DNA from: Neolewinella aurantiaca
Lineage (GTDB): Bacteria > Bacteroidota > Bacteroidia > Chitinophagales > Saprospiraceae
Assembly: GCF_008014675.1 (NCBI RefSeq)
Contig: NZ_VOXD01000031.1
Span: 1-64,000, forward strand
DNA: 64,000 nt
Direction: 5' to 3'
The notes beneath the pieces are model-generated. The model ran no database searches. It saw only the letters and a list, made by a program, of their open reading frames with translations, and was not told the origin of the DNA. Position 1 is the first letter of the stretch. Every line of letters starts with the position of its first letter. Position numbers and translations under genes: made by a program. Of the stretch, positions 17,885 to 26,340 are shown one piece after another.

Positions 17885-18805
17885 ATGGCATTTTCTCCGA
17901 AGGACTACGTACTGCCACCCGGCCTGAAAGAAGCCCTGATGGGCGCGATCTATCTGCGAAGACCACTGCTGCTGACCGGTGAGCCAGGAACGGGGAAAAC
18001 TTCGCTGGCCAAATGGGCGGCCTGGTTTCTGAACGACCACTATAAACAGGAAAAAGACTTCGGCTTCCGGGCCGAGCCCCTGTTGTTTTCCACTAAAACC
18101 AACAGCCAGGCCCGCGATCTGTTTTATACTTACGACGCGCTTTCTCACTTTCAGGCGGCCAACCTGCGTTCTTCGGAAACGGCCGATATCAGTAACTATA
18201 TCGAACTGCGGGCACTCGGCCGGGCGATCGCTTTGAGTAACCCAACCCAGCAGGGAGCAGCTGCCGTAAGTGAAGAACTGTCTGCTCGCCCCGAGGGCTG
18301 TGTCGTACTTATCGATGAAGTGGACAAAGCTCCGCGGGACTTCACCAACGACGTACTTGATGAGATTGATAATCAGCGCTTTTTCCTTCGTGAGCTCAAT
18401 GTACACCTGACCGGATCGGACGGAGTGCCAATTGTGGTCATCATGACTTCGAATTCGGAGAAAAACCTCCCCGATGCTTTCCTGCGGCGTTGTGCGTTCT
18501 TCCACATCGAGTTCCCGGAATACGACGATCCTTTATTGCGCACCATCGTGGAAAAACATCTTGGCAAAGCTTCGGGAGCAACGGCTCAGGCCCGCGAGGA
18601 GTTGCTGAAATTCTTCTACGATGCCCGCGCCAAGGCACCCCGTAAAAAGCCCGCTACTGCGGAACTGCTGGGCTGGCTTGAATTGCTGGAAATGCAGGAT
18701 TATGCGTCAAAGAGCGAAGCGGAGAAAAAGCGATTGCAGGAATACAACCTTTCCTTTTTGGTGAAAACCCAGGCGGACCTGGAAGCCGTAAGAACGCTTA
18801 TTTAA
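17885..18805 (+). CDS. MoxR-type AAA+ ATPase
   Basis: A 306-residue AAA+ ATPase with Walker A GEPGTGKTS near residue 33, Walker B CVVLIDEVDKA near 139, sensor 1 VVIMTSNSEKNLP near 184 and an arginine-rich FLRRCAFFHIEF segment after it. MoxR ATPases are chaperone-like remodelers that usually act on a vWA-domain partner. The gene is second in a three-gene unit: 4 nt after the EAD/inactive-STAND-like gene and 56 nt before the 1296-residue membrane protein gene, all on the same strand. The function of the module is inferred from this context. The protein is about the usual size for the family. Confidence 0.9.
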   Translation: MAFSPKDYVLPPGLKEALMGAIYLRRPLLLTGEPGTGKTSLAKWAAWFLNDHYKQEKDFGFRAEPLLFSTKTNSQARDLFYTYDALSHFQAANLRSSETADISNYIELRALGRAIALSNPTQQGAAAVSEELSARPEGCVVLIDEVDKAPRDFTNDVLDEIDNQRFFLRELNVHLTGSDGVPIVVIMTSNSEKNLPDAFLRRCAFFHIEFPEYDDPLLRTIVEKHLGKASGATAQAREELLKFFYDARAKAPRKKPATAELLGWLELLEMQDYASKSEAEKKRLQEYNLSFLVKTQADLEAVRTLI

Positions 18806-18828
18806 ACGGTCAGCCCGTGAAATTTTAA

Positions 18829-18860
18829 TGCACCAACACTCCAAAATACCAACGTACCAA
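18829..18860. repeat. GCACCAACACTCC repeat segment before the 1296-residue gene
   Basis: GCACCAACACTCC followed by AAAATACCAACGTACCAA matches part of the hairpin at 14137-14219. It fills most of the gap between the MoxR stop and the TTG start at 18862. Confidence 0.5.
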
Positions 18861-18861
18861 T

Positions 18862-21800
18862 TTGCTCCCTCTTCCTCTCACTTCTCTCATCCGGCAACTT
18901 CGCGCCGCTGGTTTTTCGCTCGACCCCGGGCGGGAGATGCAACTGCGTAAGGTAGTGCACGAACGTGCAGCAAATTACGTTGGCCGGTTCGGAGAAATGA
19001 AGTATTTGCTGGCGCCCTTTGTGGCGTCGCGGCCGGAAGAACAGCGCAACTTTTATGCTTTTTGGGATCGCTACGTCGCTGAACTGGAGCAGAAATGGGC
19101 AAGCGAAGAAAAGACAGCGGCCAAAGCCAGTTCGGTGGGCAGCTGGCGTTGGGTATTACTGCCTTTGCTTGCGTTGCTGGCCTACGGAGCATTCCGGTTT
19201 TTCAATCCGAAACCACCAGCACTGAATGGTGAGCGATACGCCATCAATATTGGCCTTCCCGATGCCAAAGCAGACTCTGTATATGATGAATACATCCGCC
19301 TCACCGAAGGTGACACCCTGCGCCTGGAAAATCGGACTAAAGGCAAACTGAGGAATGTCGACTCGACGGGCTTTCAGTGGCGGGTTGAAGATGTCACGAG
19401 CGGAGAAACGGTGTTTTTATCGGGTGATTTTGACCTCGATATGGCGCGGCCGCTGGTGCAGGGGGAGGGTTTAAGGGTTATTCTCGAAGGGCTTCACCTT
19501 GAGTTACCGGAGCGGAAAGCTGCGGATACCCTGCTTTTTGTGGTCCAGTGTTCGGATCCCCCACGGAAGCCGGAGATAAGGGGCACTAACGGCCTCATAA
19601 CGGTGGGGGCAAAGCACGGCTTTTCTGTCGTGAACCCGGAACGCGGTGTCGTTTACGATTGGGGGATCGAAAACCACGGGATTCAGGGAGTGAATGTCCG
19701 CCATGAATTTACCAGTGAGGGGCGTACCACCATCGAGGTTAGGGCCATCCGGGGCGACCTCGCGAACATAGACTTGTGTTACACCGCAGCATCCGCCGAA
19801 GTACTCGTTGTACCTAAAGACGATCAACTGCCCTTGCTGGCAAGGTATCCGCTCGTAAAGGATACACCACATTCTTTTGCCAGCCGGTCATCGGCCTATA
19901 AGTGGGGCAAATGGTTTGTGCTGGCCCTTATTCTGGTGCCTTTACTGTGGTGGAAACACCGCCGTGAAACGGAGGCCCGCCGCGAAAAAACAGACGAAGA
20001 GATAGCCGAAGCCTACCCGGTTTTCGATCAGGGACCCTATAGCATTCCGTACCGTAACCGTAACGATCAGATCAGCGTCCCGGCAGATTTCTACCGCATA
20101 GCCGATCATCTGCGCGTCCGGGAAGCATCCGAAGTTCAGGTCTTCGACGGGGCGGCCACCATCGAAGCAACGGTGAGCAGCGGTGGTTTCCCGACCTGGC
20201 GTGAACGAAGCCTCAACCGCCCGGCAGATTACCTGGTGCTCGTTACGCACAACGATGAATTCAATCAGCAAGATCTGTTGCTCAAGCGGCTGATCGATTT
20301 TCTCTCCAGCCGGGAAGCAGCCATTACGGTGTACTACCACGAAGGGCAATTCGAACGCTTCTGGAACAATGAGTATCCGCAGGGCTGGTCACCAGACCGC
20401 TTGTTCGATCGTTATCAGCAGTTCCGCCTGCTGGTGCTGGGTAATGCTCACGGGCTGGTAGACGTTTACGCCAGCCGTGAGCCACGGCTGGTACCGGAAA
20501 AGGCCAGGTGGTTCAACGGTTGGGGGCGCCGCCTGATTCTAACTACCGAGCCCGCTGCAGACTGGACGGCCCAGGAAGTACTGCTGTACCGTAGCGCGTT
20601 GCTTTACCCGATAACGATGCGTGGTCTGGACGACGGCCTGCGGAAACTGAACGAAACCGAAGAGTTCGAACCCGATGACTTCGTGAAGTGGCGAAGCCTG
20701 CAGCAACGGTATAATCCCGAACCTCCGGCCCGGTACCGGACGTGGGAAACCGTTGCCGACCACCAGGAATACCTGCGTGAAGACCCGGAACTGATGCGTT
20801 GGCTTTGTGGCCTCGCGGTAACGGGCAACCCCGACTGGAACCTGACCATCACGATCGGACGGGCGCTGGACGTTGAAGTAACCCACGACCGGCTCCTGCA
20901 GCTAAGTCGGATTCCGTGGCTGGCCGGCAACCGGCCAGATCACGACCTGAGGTTTGCCCTCCTGGAGCGGTTAACGACGTACGACGAAGAAAGAGCCCGC
21001 AGGGCGGTCATGACTGAGTTAGAACTCGTGAAAGATCCTGTTCGGGAATCCTTCGCCCAAACGGAGTGGCAAACGAGCATGGCCGTTCATCAACTTCACC
21101 TTGCACCTGCGTCCGCGCCCCAGAAAGAGTCATTGCGCGAGATGATCCGGGCCGGGCTCTTCACTACCGATCAGCTCCATGATCTGGAACTTGCTGCCCA
21201 GCGAAAAGAAGAACCCGAAACTGAGATGCAATCGAAGTTCGATGCGCCCCCTGTCTTTCGTCCCGGAGGCTTGGACCGCCTTCTGGAGAAAGAGGAAAGC
21301 GAATGGTGGGACCTTGCCGCAGGAAAACGATTCCTGGGCATTCTGGTGGTTATGGTAGGGCTGGCGCTTCTTGCTCTATCGATGCTCACCCCTGAACGAC
21401 AACTTGAAGAAGGCCAGACGCCACCCTGGTGGGCTGAAGTGAGTGTGGTTGACGATTTAGCACTGGAAACCAATAACGAGGCGGTAGACCTCTGGAAGCA
21501 AACAGAAACCAGCATTGGGGAAAAAGACGGTGAGATTGGTATAAGCGACGCTACAGCGTTGGGATCAATAAGCAGTCTGCTGAAAGAAGCACGGGACCTG
21601 CGGGGTGGCACCTATCCTTTGGCCGAGAAAAACGAACAGCTCGCTTATTTCAATAACAATGCTTACCGGATCAATGCTGCCTATCTGGACGTAGCCTCCG
21701 ATAAAGAGATCGCCTTCAGAGATTTGCTGGAAGAAGACTTGCCCGAGGAACTACCGGCCATCGCAACGGACGAAAAGTTGTGGGTCGATTTAATCCATCA

Positions 21801-22752
21801 GGATGGCCTTGTTTTGCTCGGTCTGCATAAAACCCTCAACGAAAAGTATCCGCTCAACCGGTTTTCCAAGCGACAGATAAATCAGATCCAAAAAGAGTTT
21901 CCTACCCTCGAGTTTTTGCCTGAAGAGGGAAGTGATACCTTCCTGGCTACCGGGAAACTTGACAACGGAACCAACGTAGCTGACCTGCGCGTGGAGAGGG
22001 ATACTCTACTGCAAAGGGCCATTACCATCCTGGAGAATATCGAGAACCTGACCAACCGTGAATACTTCGATACGCTGACCCTGGTGATGCCGGTGAATTT
22101 ACGGACGATGGTAGAAGCAATACAGGACACAACGGCCAGAGGGAATAGTCAGGAAGTGCGGCCACCACAGGGGGGCGAAAACCAGAATGACAGGCCGCAG
22201 GGAGCACCGGATTACGGCGAAAATCCTGCTTCGGATAGATTTGAATCTATGAAGTCCGGAGAACTGCTCTCATTTATTCAGCAGTCCGGCGACAGCCGTG
22301 CATTCGCTATGGCGCAGGCGATCACCGACCAGGCAAGTTCTTTCCAGGTCTTCCGAACTAATTTAATGAGGACTTTGGCGGAGCGTAGTGGTGGTTACGT
22401 TAAGGGCACTGATCTGCTCAACCCCGGAGACACAACTGCGGTACAGCTTGAGTTGATTCAAGGAACCGCTGCGTATTCTTTTCAGACGCAGCTCTCCCAA
22501 TTTGCAAATCTTTTGGCTAAAGGCTACAGTGAACTTGACGTTGCGGGCGCGGACGAACGGGTTGCAGCGTTGACAGAACGCTTTACCGACCCGTCTCTAA
22601 ACGGACAGGCCTGGAGTACGGGAGCATTTAGAGGTAAAAATACGTCGGAGGCATCCTTGGCTCTGGAGGTAATAAGCGATGAGGTGTATGCTGCCGAAAA
22701 AGCATACCTCGTTGCCCTGGCGGAATCGCTGAACCAACAGGAAGAGTATTGA
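18862..22752 (+). CDS. Large membrane protein of the MoxR module, degenerate vWA-like core
   Basis: 1296 residues from a TTG at 18862; no ATG or GTG lies between the upstream in-frame stop (18826) and the conserved-looking LIRQLRAAGFSLDPGREMQL segment. That segment resembles the N-terminus of CoxE/vWA partners of MoxR. Membrane spans are near residues 93-114, 348-365 and 824-843. Between the first two is a beta-rich, probably extracytoplasmic domain. Residues ~450-590 (RPADYLVLVTHNDEF..., RLLVLGNAHGLVD) look like a vWA/Rossmann-type fold without the metal motif. Residues ~643-700 (NPDWNLTITIG..., LSRIPWLAG) resemble a winged-helix-like region that I recall from FGE-sulfatase conflict proteins. 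The ~450-residue C-terminal part is unrecognised. A dispersed repeat codes LAPASAP at ~747. Confidence 0.75.
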   Translation: MLPLPLTSLIRQLRAAGFSLDPGREMQLRKVVHERAANYVGRFGEMKYLLAPFVASRPEEQRNFYAFWDRYVAELEQKWASEEKTAAKASSVGSWRWVLLPLLALLAYGAFRFFNPKPPALNGERYAINIGLPDAKADSVYDEYIRLTEGDTLRLENRTKGKLRNVDSTGFQWRVEDVTSGETVFLSGDFDLDMARPLVQGEGLRVILEGLHLELPERKAADTLLFVVQCSDPPRKPEIRGTNGLITVGAKHGFSVVNPERGVVYDWGIENHGIQGVNVRHEFTSEGRTTIEVRAIRGDLANIDLCYTAASAEVLVVPKDDQLPLLARYPLVKDTPHSFASRSSAYKWGKWFVLALILVPLLWWKHRRETEARREKTDEEIAEAYPVFDQGPYSIPYRNRNDQISVPADFYRIADHLRVREASEVQVFDGAATIEATVSSGGFPTWRERSLNRPADYLVLVTHNDEFNQQDLLLKRLIDFLSSREAAITVYYHEGQFERFWNNEYPQGWSPDRLFDRYQQFRLLVLGNAHGLVDVYASREPRLVPEKARWFNGWGRRLILTTEPAADWTAQEVLLYRSALLYPITMRGLDDGLRKLNETEEFEPDDFVKWRSLQQRYNPEPPARYRTWETVADHQEYLREDPELMRWLCGLAVTGNPDWNLTITIGRALDVEVTHDRLLQLSRIPWLAGNRPDHDLRFALLERLTTYDEERARRAVMTELELVKDPVRESFAQTEWQTSMAVHQLHLAPASAPQKESLREMIRAGLFTTDQLHDLELAAQRKEEPETEMQSKFDAPPVFRPGGLDRLLEKEESEWWDLAAGKRFLGILVVMVGLALLALSMLTPERQLEEGQTPPWWAEVSVVDDLALETNNEAVDLWKQTETSIGEKDGEIGISDATALGSISSLLKEARDLRGGTYPLAEKNEQLAYFNNNAYRINAAYLDVASDKEIAFRDLLEEDLPEELPAIATDEKLWVDLIHQDGLVLLGLHKTLNEKYPLNRFSKRQINQIQKEFPTLEFLPEEGSDTFLATGKLDNGTNVADLRVERDTLLQRAITILENIENLTNREYFDTLTLVMPVNLRTMVEAIQDTTARGNSQEVRPPQGGENQNDRPQGAPDYGENPASDRFESMKSGELLSFIQQSGDSRAFAMAQAITDQASSFQVFRTNLMRTLAERSGGYVKGTDLLNPGDTTAVQLELIQGTAAYSFQTQLSQFANLLAKGYSELDVAGADERVAALTERFTDPSLNGQAWSTGAFRGKNTSEASLALEVISDEVYAAEKAYLVALAESLNQQEEY
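21101..21120 (+). repeat. Dispersed REP-like repeat, copy 3 (inside a CDS)
   Basis: TTGCACCTGCGTCCGCGCCC, identical to the consensus, sits in the 1296-residue protein gene and is read as L-A-P-A-S-A-P in a linker-like stretch between two helical regions. Confidence 0.8.
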
Positions 22753-22767
22753 AACAGGTAATTCAGA

Positions 22768-23676
22768 TCAGACCAGTCCGTCCTTGGCGAGCGCCTTTTG
22801 CAGGTTGTCGAGTACACCGTTGACGAACTCCCGGCTTTTGTCGGTAGAGTAGACCTTGGAGATGTCGACGTACTCGTTCATGGTTACCTCGGGAGCGATC
22901 TTAGGAAACTGGAGGAATTCGCCCATTGCCATTTTGATGAGGATCATATCGATGATCGCAACGCGGTCGGCGTCCCAATTCTGGAGAACTGTCTTAATAC
23001 GAGTAAGAAGTTGCTCATCGGCATCGACGACGAACTTGAGCAGAGGGCGCCCGAAGTCTACGATGGATTCGCCGTGGCTCTCGTAGGCCTGGAAGAAGTT
23101 CTGCTCCAGCGGAGCAGCCTTGATGGTTTTTTTGATGGCACCTACCACGAGGCTTTTGTCTTCCTTCCAGAGTGGAAAGTGATCTTCGACCATGTTGAGG
23201 AAGAGCTCGTGGCTCTGGAGCCATTTGTAGAGCTTCAGTAACAAAGCGATGGTTGGCTCGCGCCCCATGTCATTTTCCGAGTGGTAGTTTTTGAACTCAA
23301 CGGTTTGGATGAATTCACGGTACAGTGACTGTACCTGATCGGCATCGACCATTCCGCGGACGCCGTATTCGTCGTACTTGCGCGAAAGCTCAACGTTGTC
23401 GGTCAAAGAGCGGACCGAAGGGTTGTCGGCCAGGATGGAGCTGAAGGCCTTGTCTTCGGCGGTAGGGCGGAGCTTCGCCCGCCGCGTGGCGATGTCGTGC
23501 TTGGTGTATTCACAGACCCGCTGGACGATGAGCAGGTTGAGCAGGTAAAGTTGGAAGGAGGTGCGAACGAAGCCCATAAGGAGAGAATCGTAAGCCCGGG
23601 GACTTACAAACTCCTGCCGCTGACCAGCGTATAGGACCTGCATGATTTTGATGCGAACGTTGCGACGACTGAGCAT
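22768..23676 (-). CDS. nusB: Transcription antitermination factor NusB
   Basis: 302 residues from the ATG at 23676 (MLSRRNVRIKIMQVLYAGQR); a TTG three codons upstream is less likely. The conserved NusB start RR.VRIKIMQVLYA is followed by a long Bacteroidota-type insertion. The canonical helical domain is in the last ~130 residues, with VAIIDMILIKMAMGEFL and TMNEYVDISKVYSTDKSREFVNGVLD. NusB binds boxA RNA with NusE/S10 to prevent early termination of rRNA operons. The ~300-residue length is normal in this phylum, twice that of E. coli. It is convergent with the MoxR module gene, ending 15 nt from it. Confidence 0.93.
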   Translation of the reverse strand: MLSRRNVRIKIMQVLYAGQRQEFVSPRAYDSLLMGFVRTSFQLYLLNLLIVQRVCEYTKHDIATRRAKLRPTAEDKAFSSILADNPSVRSLTDNVELSRKYDEYGVRGMVDADQVQSLYREFIQTVEFKNYHSENDMGREPTIALLLKLYKWLQSHELFLNMVEDHFPLWKEDKSLVVGAIKKTIKAAPLEQNFFQAYESHGESIVDFGRPLLKFVVDADEQLLTRIKTVLQNWDADRVAIIDMILIKMAMGEFLQFPKIAPEVTMNEYVDISKVYSTDKSREFVNGVLDNLQKALAKDGLV

Positions 23677-23769
23677 AAGGGGCAAGTTTTCAAAGAGAAG
23701 CTACGGTTAAGACGCGCTTTCGGGTGCAAAGCAACGAAAAAGTTTGGAGACTTGGAACTGGAAGTAAAA

Positions 23770-23815
23770 AATCAGGGAGCAGAAAGTTGAATGTCAACTT
23801 GCTGCTCCCTGATTC
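23770..23815 (-). terminator. Terminator of the DoxX/thioredoxin-fold gene
   Basis: A long hairpin: AATCAGGGAGCAG pairs with CTGCTCCCTGATT, and inside it AAGTTGA pairs with TCAACTT around an ATG loop. The minus strand continues into a T-run (TTTTTT), fitting termination of the gene that stops at 23855. Confidence 0.8.
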
Positions 23816-23854
23816 TTAGGTGCCTTGAGCACTTTTTCCGAACATGATCAATTT

Positions 23855-25330
23855 TTATTTGATCTCATCCATTTCTGCAAACGGCGGTACTTTAGTGTGG
23901 TGCCATTTGCCGAGGATTACGCCGTCCTTCATCAGCACAACGCCGGGGTTGGAGCGGATGATCGTTTTTAGCATGATGTCGTCGCCTTGCCAGAAGGGGT
24001 AATCGACGCCGATGGTCTGGCGGAAATCATTGATGGCGGCAGGGTCGTTGAGCTTAGTGAGGCCGTATACTTTGTGGCCGGCAGCGAGGGCAGCATCGGT
24101 GAGGGGCTTAATGTCTTCTTTCCAGTCATCGAGGTAACCGGGTTTCCAGTTTCCCTTTTCACCTTTCAGTTTGAAGGCAACGATGAGGAAGGAATACCCA
24201 TCGTCGGCCAGCATGGCGGGGATGGGGTCGTCGCCGGTTTCATCGGTCATTTCGAAATCGCTGATCTTCGTCGGCTTAATGCTGAGTTCAGATTTGAGCT
24301 GGTTGTATTCCCACGCCTCTTCGGGGTAGTCTTTGTAGGACGCAAGAAACTCATCCATGCTAAGTTCTTTTACGGTACCGTCGGCTTTATTGACCATCTT
24401 GTAACCAATCACCTGTACTGCGGAGGCTGCCTCCATTTCGGCCTGCTTCACGGCGGCCACATCGGTATTTACCTTGAAGGGGCGGAAATCCTGACCGGGG
24501 ATGTTCCAGACGTAGTTACTCATACAGTAGACCAGGGTGCCGACGGTGAGGATAGCAATGGCTAGGGCGCGGGCCGCAGGTGCTTTCATCGTTTTGAGGA
24601 GCAAGGCACAAGCGCCAAAAACCAGCGCTGTTGCGGCAGGTATGATAGAGCCCATGAGCGGGGCCGCCGGAAAGGTCAATACCGTAGAGGTGATCATCGT
24701 TTCCTTAGTATCCAATTGGTGCATTACTCTTGTTGCAAACAGGAAGATGAGGGCAGGAACCATGATGGCCACATCCTTCAGGAAACTGGTGAAGGGCTCC
24801 AGCTTGATGAAATCTCCGAAACAGCCACAGTCGGTAACCTTCATGTTACTCTCCGCAAATGGTCCCCATTCGCTGAAGGAGAAGAAGTTTACACCCGAAG
24901 GCACGTAGCCCGTCATGAAGGTGAAACCGGTCAGCAGCGTGAAGAACAGTACGATGAGAAAGAAAACCCAACTCGTCAGTTTGGGGCGGAAACCAATGAT
25001 GAGGGCCAGGCCCAACACGATCTCCAGCACGATCATGAAAACCGAAACGCCAACGGCGTACTCGGCCAGAAAGGGAAACATGGGCGCAATGAAACTCAGC
25101 GCCGTATCGGCAAAGGTGGCCTGAAACTCGGCAAAATACTGCTCCATCTTATAGGCTGTACCAAGGGGATCGACGGCTTTCACGTAGCCGGAAAACAGAA
25201 AGAGTGCTCCGGTCCAGTTTTGTAGAAAACTAACGACCAGGCTGTCTTTATGCTTTAGCCAGAAGTACGTAACACCGGTGAGCACGATGGCCGCGGCGGT
25301 GATGATTAGCAGGATTGTTGTCAGCGTCAT
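23855..25330 (-). CDS. BT_3928-type protein: DoxX-like membrane domain plus thioredoxin-like domain
   Basis: 491 residues. After a first membrane helix, residues ~35-210 form a DoxX/MauE-like four-helix membrane domain (LFLFSGYVKAVDPLGTAYKMEQYF, SNMKVTDCGCFGDFIKLEP). Two or three more helices follow (~225-290). The C-terminal ~200 residues are a periplasmic thioredoxin-like fold (GYSFLIVAFKLKGEKGNW, SNPGVVLMKDGVILGKWHH) without a CxxC pair. The CGCFGDF motif in the membrane domain is typical of MauE-like redox proteins. The family is widespread in Bacteroidota, often of unassigned function; a role in quinone-linked thiol or oxidative chemistry is an inference. A TACCTTCG box on the minus strand (25358-25365) lies 27 nt before the ATG. 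Confidence 0.88.
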   Translation of the reverse strand: MTLTTILLIITAAAIVLTGVTYFWLKHKDSLVVSFLQNWTGALFLFSGYVKAVDPLGTAYKMEQYFAEFQATFADTALSFIAPMFPFLAEYAVGVSVFMIVLEIVLGLALIIGFRPKLTSWVFFLIVLFFTLLTGFTFMTGYVPSGVNFFSFSEWGPFAESNMKVTDCGCFGDFIKLEPFTSFLKDVAIMVPALIFLFATRVMHQLDTKETMITSTVLTFPAAPLMGSIIPAATALVFGACALLLKTMKAPAARALAIAILTVGTLVYCMSNYVWNIPGQDFRPFKVNTDVAAVKQAEMEAASAVQVIGYKMVNKADGTVKELSMDEFLASYKDYPEEAWEYNQLKSELSIKPTKISDFEMTDETGDDPIPAMLADDGYSFLIVAFKLKGEKGNWKPGYLDDWKEDIKPLTDAALAAGHKVYGLTKLNDPAAINDFRQTIGVDYPFWQGDDIMLKTIIRSNPGVVLMKDGVILGKWHHTKVPPFAEMDEIK

Positions 25331-25357
25331 AGCAGTATACCTTAGTTCAGTTAAGGG

Positions 25358-25365
25358 CGAAGGTA
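25358..25365 (-). promoter_or_regulatory. -7 box of the DoxX/thioredoxin-fold gene
   Basis: The minus strand reads TACCTTCG, the same variant as at aroB. It is followed by a leader of about 27 nt. Confidence 0.5.
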
Positions 25366-25449
25366 CTACGCCTCAGGCCTTGTGTGGTTTACTGGTTTCT
25401 GTCAATAGCTTGTTAAAGCAAAGTAAAAGCAGCCAGGGCAGTGGTCCGC

Positions 25450-26208
25450 TTATCGTCTCGGCCTGACTTCCTGGTTCAGTTGTGCTGAAACGACGTCCTT
25501 ATCCTGGCGCAGAAATTCCAGAAGTTCTTCAGCGGCCATAACGTTGGGATCGGCGGTGATGACGTAGTAGGGGCTGCGGGGAGAGATCCTGCTTTTGATC
25601 CGGACGTTTTGTTTGCTGTACGCAACCACCCAGGCCTCGGGCGTGATGCCCTCTTTGAGCTGAACGATGATCTCCTGCCGTTCCTGAGCCGCAACGGGTT
25701 GTTTTTTTGTTCCGGCGATGGTATCGGAAACAAGGCGGTAGTTGGGCAGGTGAGCCAGGTCGTGGAGCTTGTTGCTCAGGATCTGTAACTCCGCAGGAGC
25801 GGAGTCTTTGAAGGAAGTCTGGTAAGATTTGCCTTCGTCGTCGTAGTAAGTTACCTCAATGGTTGCGGCGTCTGGGATCTCACCACGGAAACTACGGGGG
25901 TAATTGGCGAAATCAGACATCGCGAAACTGTCGAGCAGGCTGTTCACCCGGCGGCGATCGATGCTTTTTTGCCAGGTTCCCGGGCGGTCGGTGAAGCGTT
26001 CACCCTCGAAGACGAGGAGCCCGTTATCATAGACGTTGAGCGTGTAAACTTCGCACCGACCGTAACAACTTCCGCGGTGATACCGCACCCGGAGGTCGTA
26101 ATTGTCGGCTCGTTCGGCCTGTGGACCAAGTACGGTCGCCGGGTCGCAGGCGGTGGTGAGGAATGCCGTCAGTGCGGCGGCAACGATCAGGAAGTGAGTG
26201 AGGTTCAT
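25450..26208 (-). CDS. DUF6438 lipoprotein
   Basis: 252 residues with a lipoprotein signal (FLIVAAALTAFLTTAC, lipobox TTAC). Residues ~38-160 match the DUF6438 pattern: LRVRYHRGSCYGRCEVYTLNVYDNG with two conserved cysteines in CYGRC, followed by a GxFxDYPRSF-like segment. The last ~90 residues (QERQEIIVQLKEGITPEAWV...) form a second small alpha/beta domain. Function is unknown; export to the periplasm or outer membrane is clear from the lipobox. It lies downstream of the OmpA-family gene in opposite reading order, 130 nt apart on the same strand, with a dispersed repeat copy in between. Confidence 0.8.
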   Translation of the reverse strand: MNLTHFLIVAAALTAFLTTACDPATVLGPQAERADNYDLRVRYHRGSCYGRCEVYTLNVYDNGLLVFEGERFTDRPGTWQKSIDRRRVNSLLDSFAMSDFANYPRSFRGEIPDAATIEVTYYDDEGKSYQTSFKDSAPAELQILSNKLHDLAHLPNYRLVSDTIAGTKKQPVAAQERQEIIVQLKEGITPEAWVVAYSKQNVRIKSRISPRSPYYVITADPNVMAAEELLEFLRQDKDVVSAQLNQEVRPRR

Positions 26209-26294
26209 TGGGTGTTGGGAGAGTGGTGAAGAGACACGGGGTGATGAAAAGAAACTCAGGCATCAGATCAATCCTGATGCCGCAAAGCTTTGTA

Positions 26295-26312
26295 TGCACC
26301 TGCGTTCGCGCC
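26295..26312 (+). repeat. Dispersed REP-like repeat, copy 4
   Basis: TGCACCTGCGTTCGCGCC lies between the OmpA-family gene stop (26341) and the DUF6438 gene start (26208). Confidence 0.75.
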
Positions 26313-26340
26313 TGAAGAAATACTGAATCTGAACTGTTGG

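Noticed and set aside
24537-25225. Plus-strand open frames within the DoxX/thioredoxin-fold gene
   Set aside because: Antisense to a confident gene; composition-driven only.
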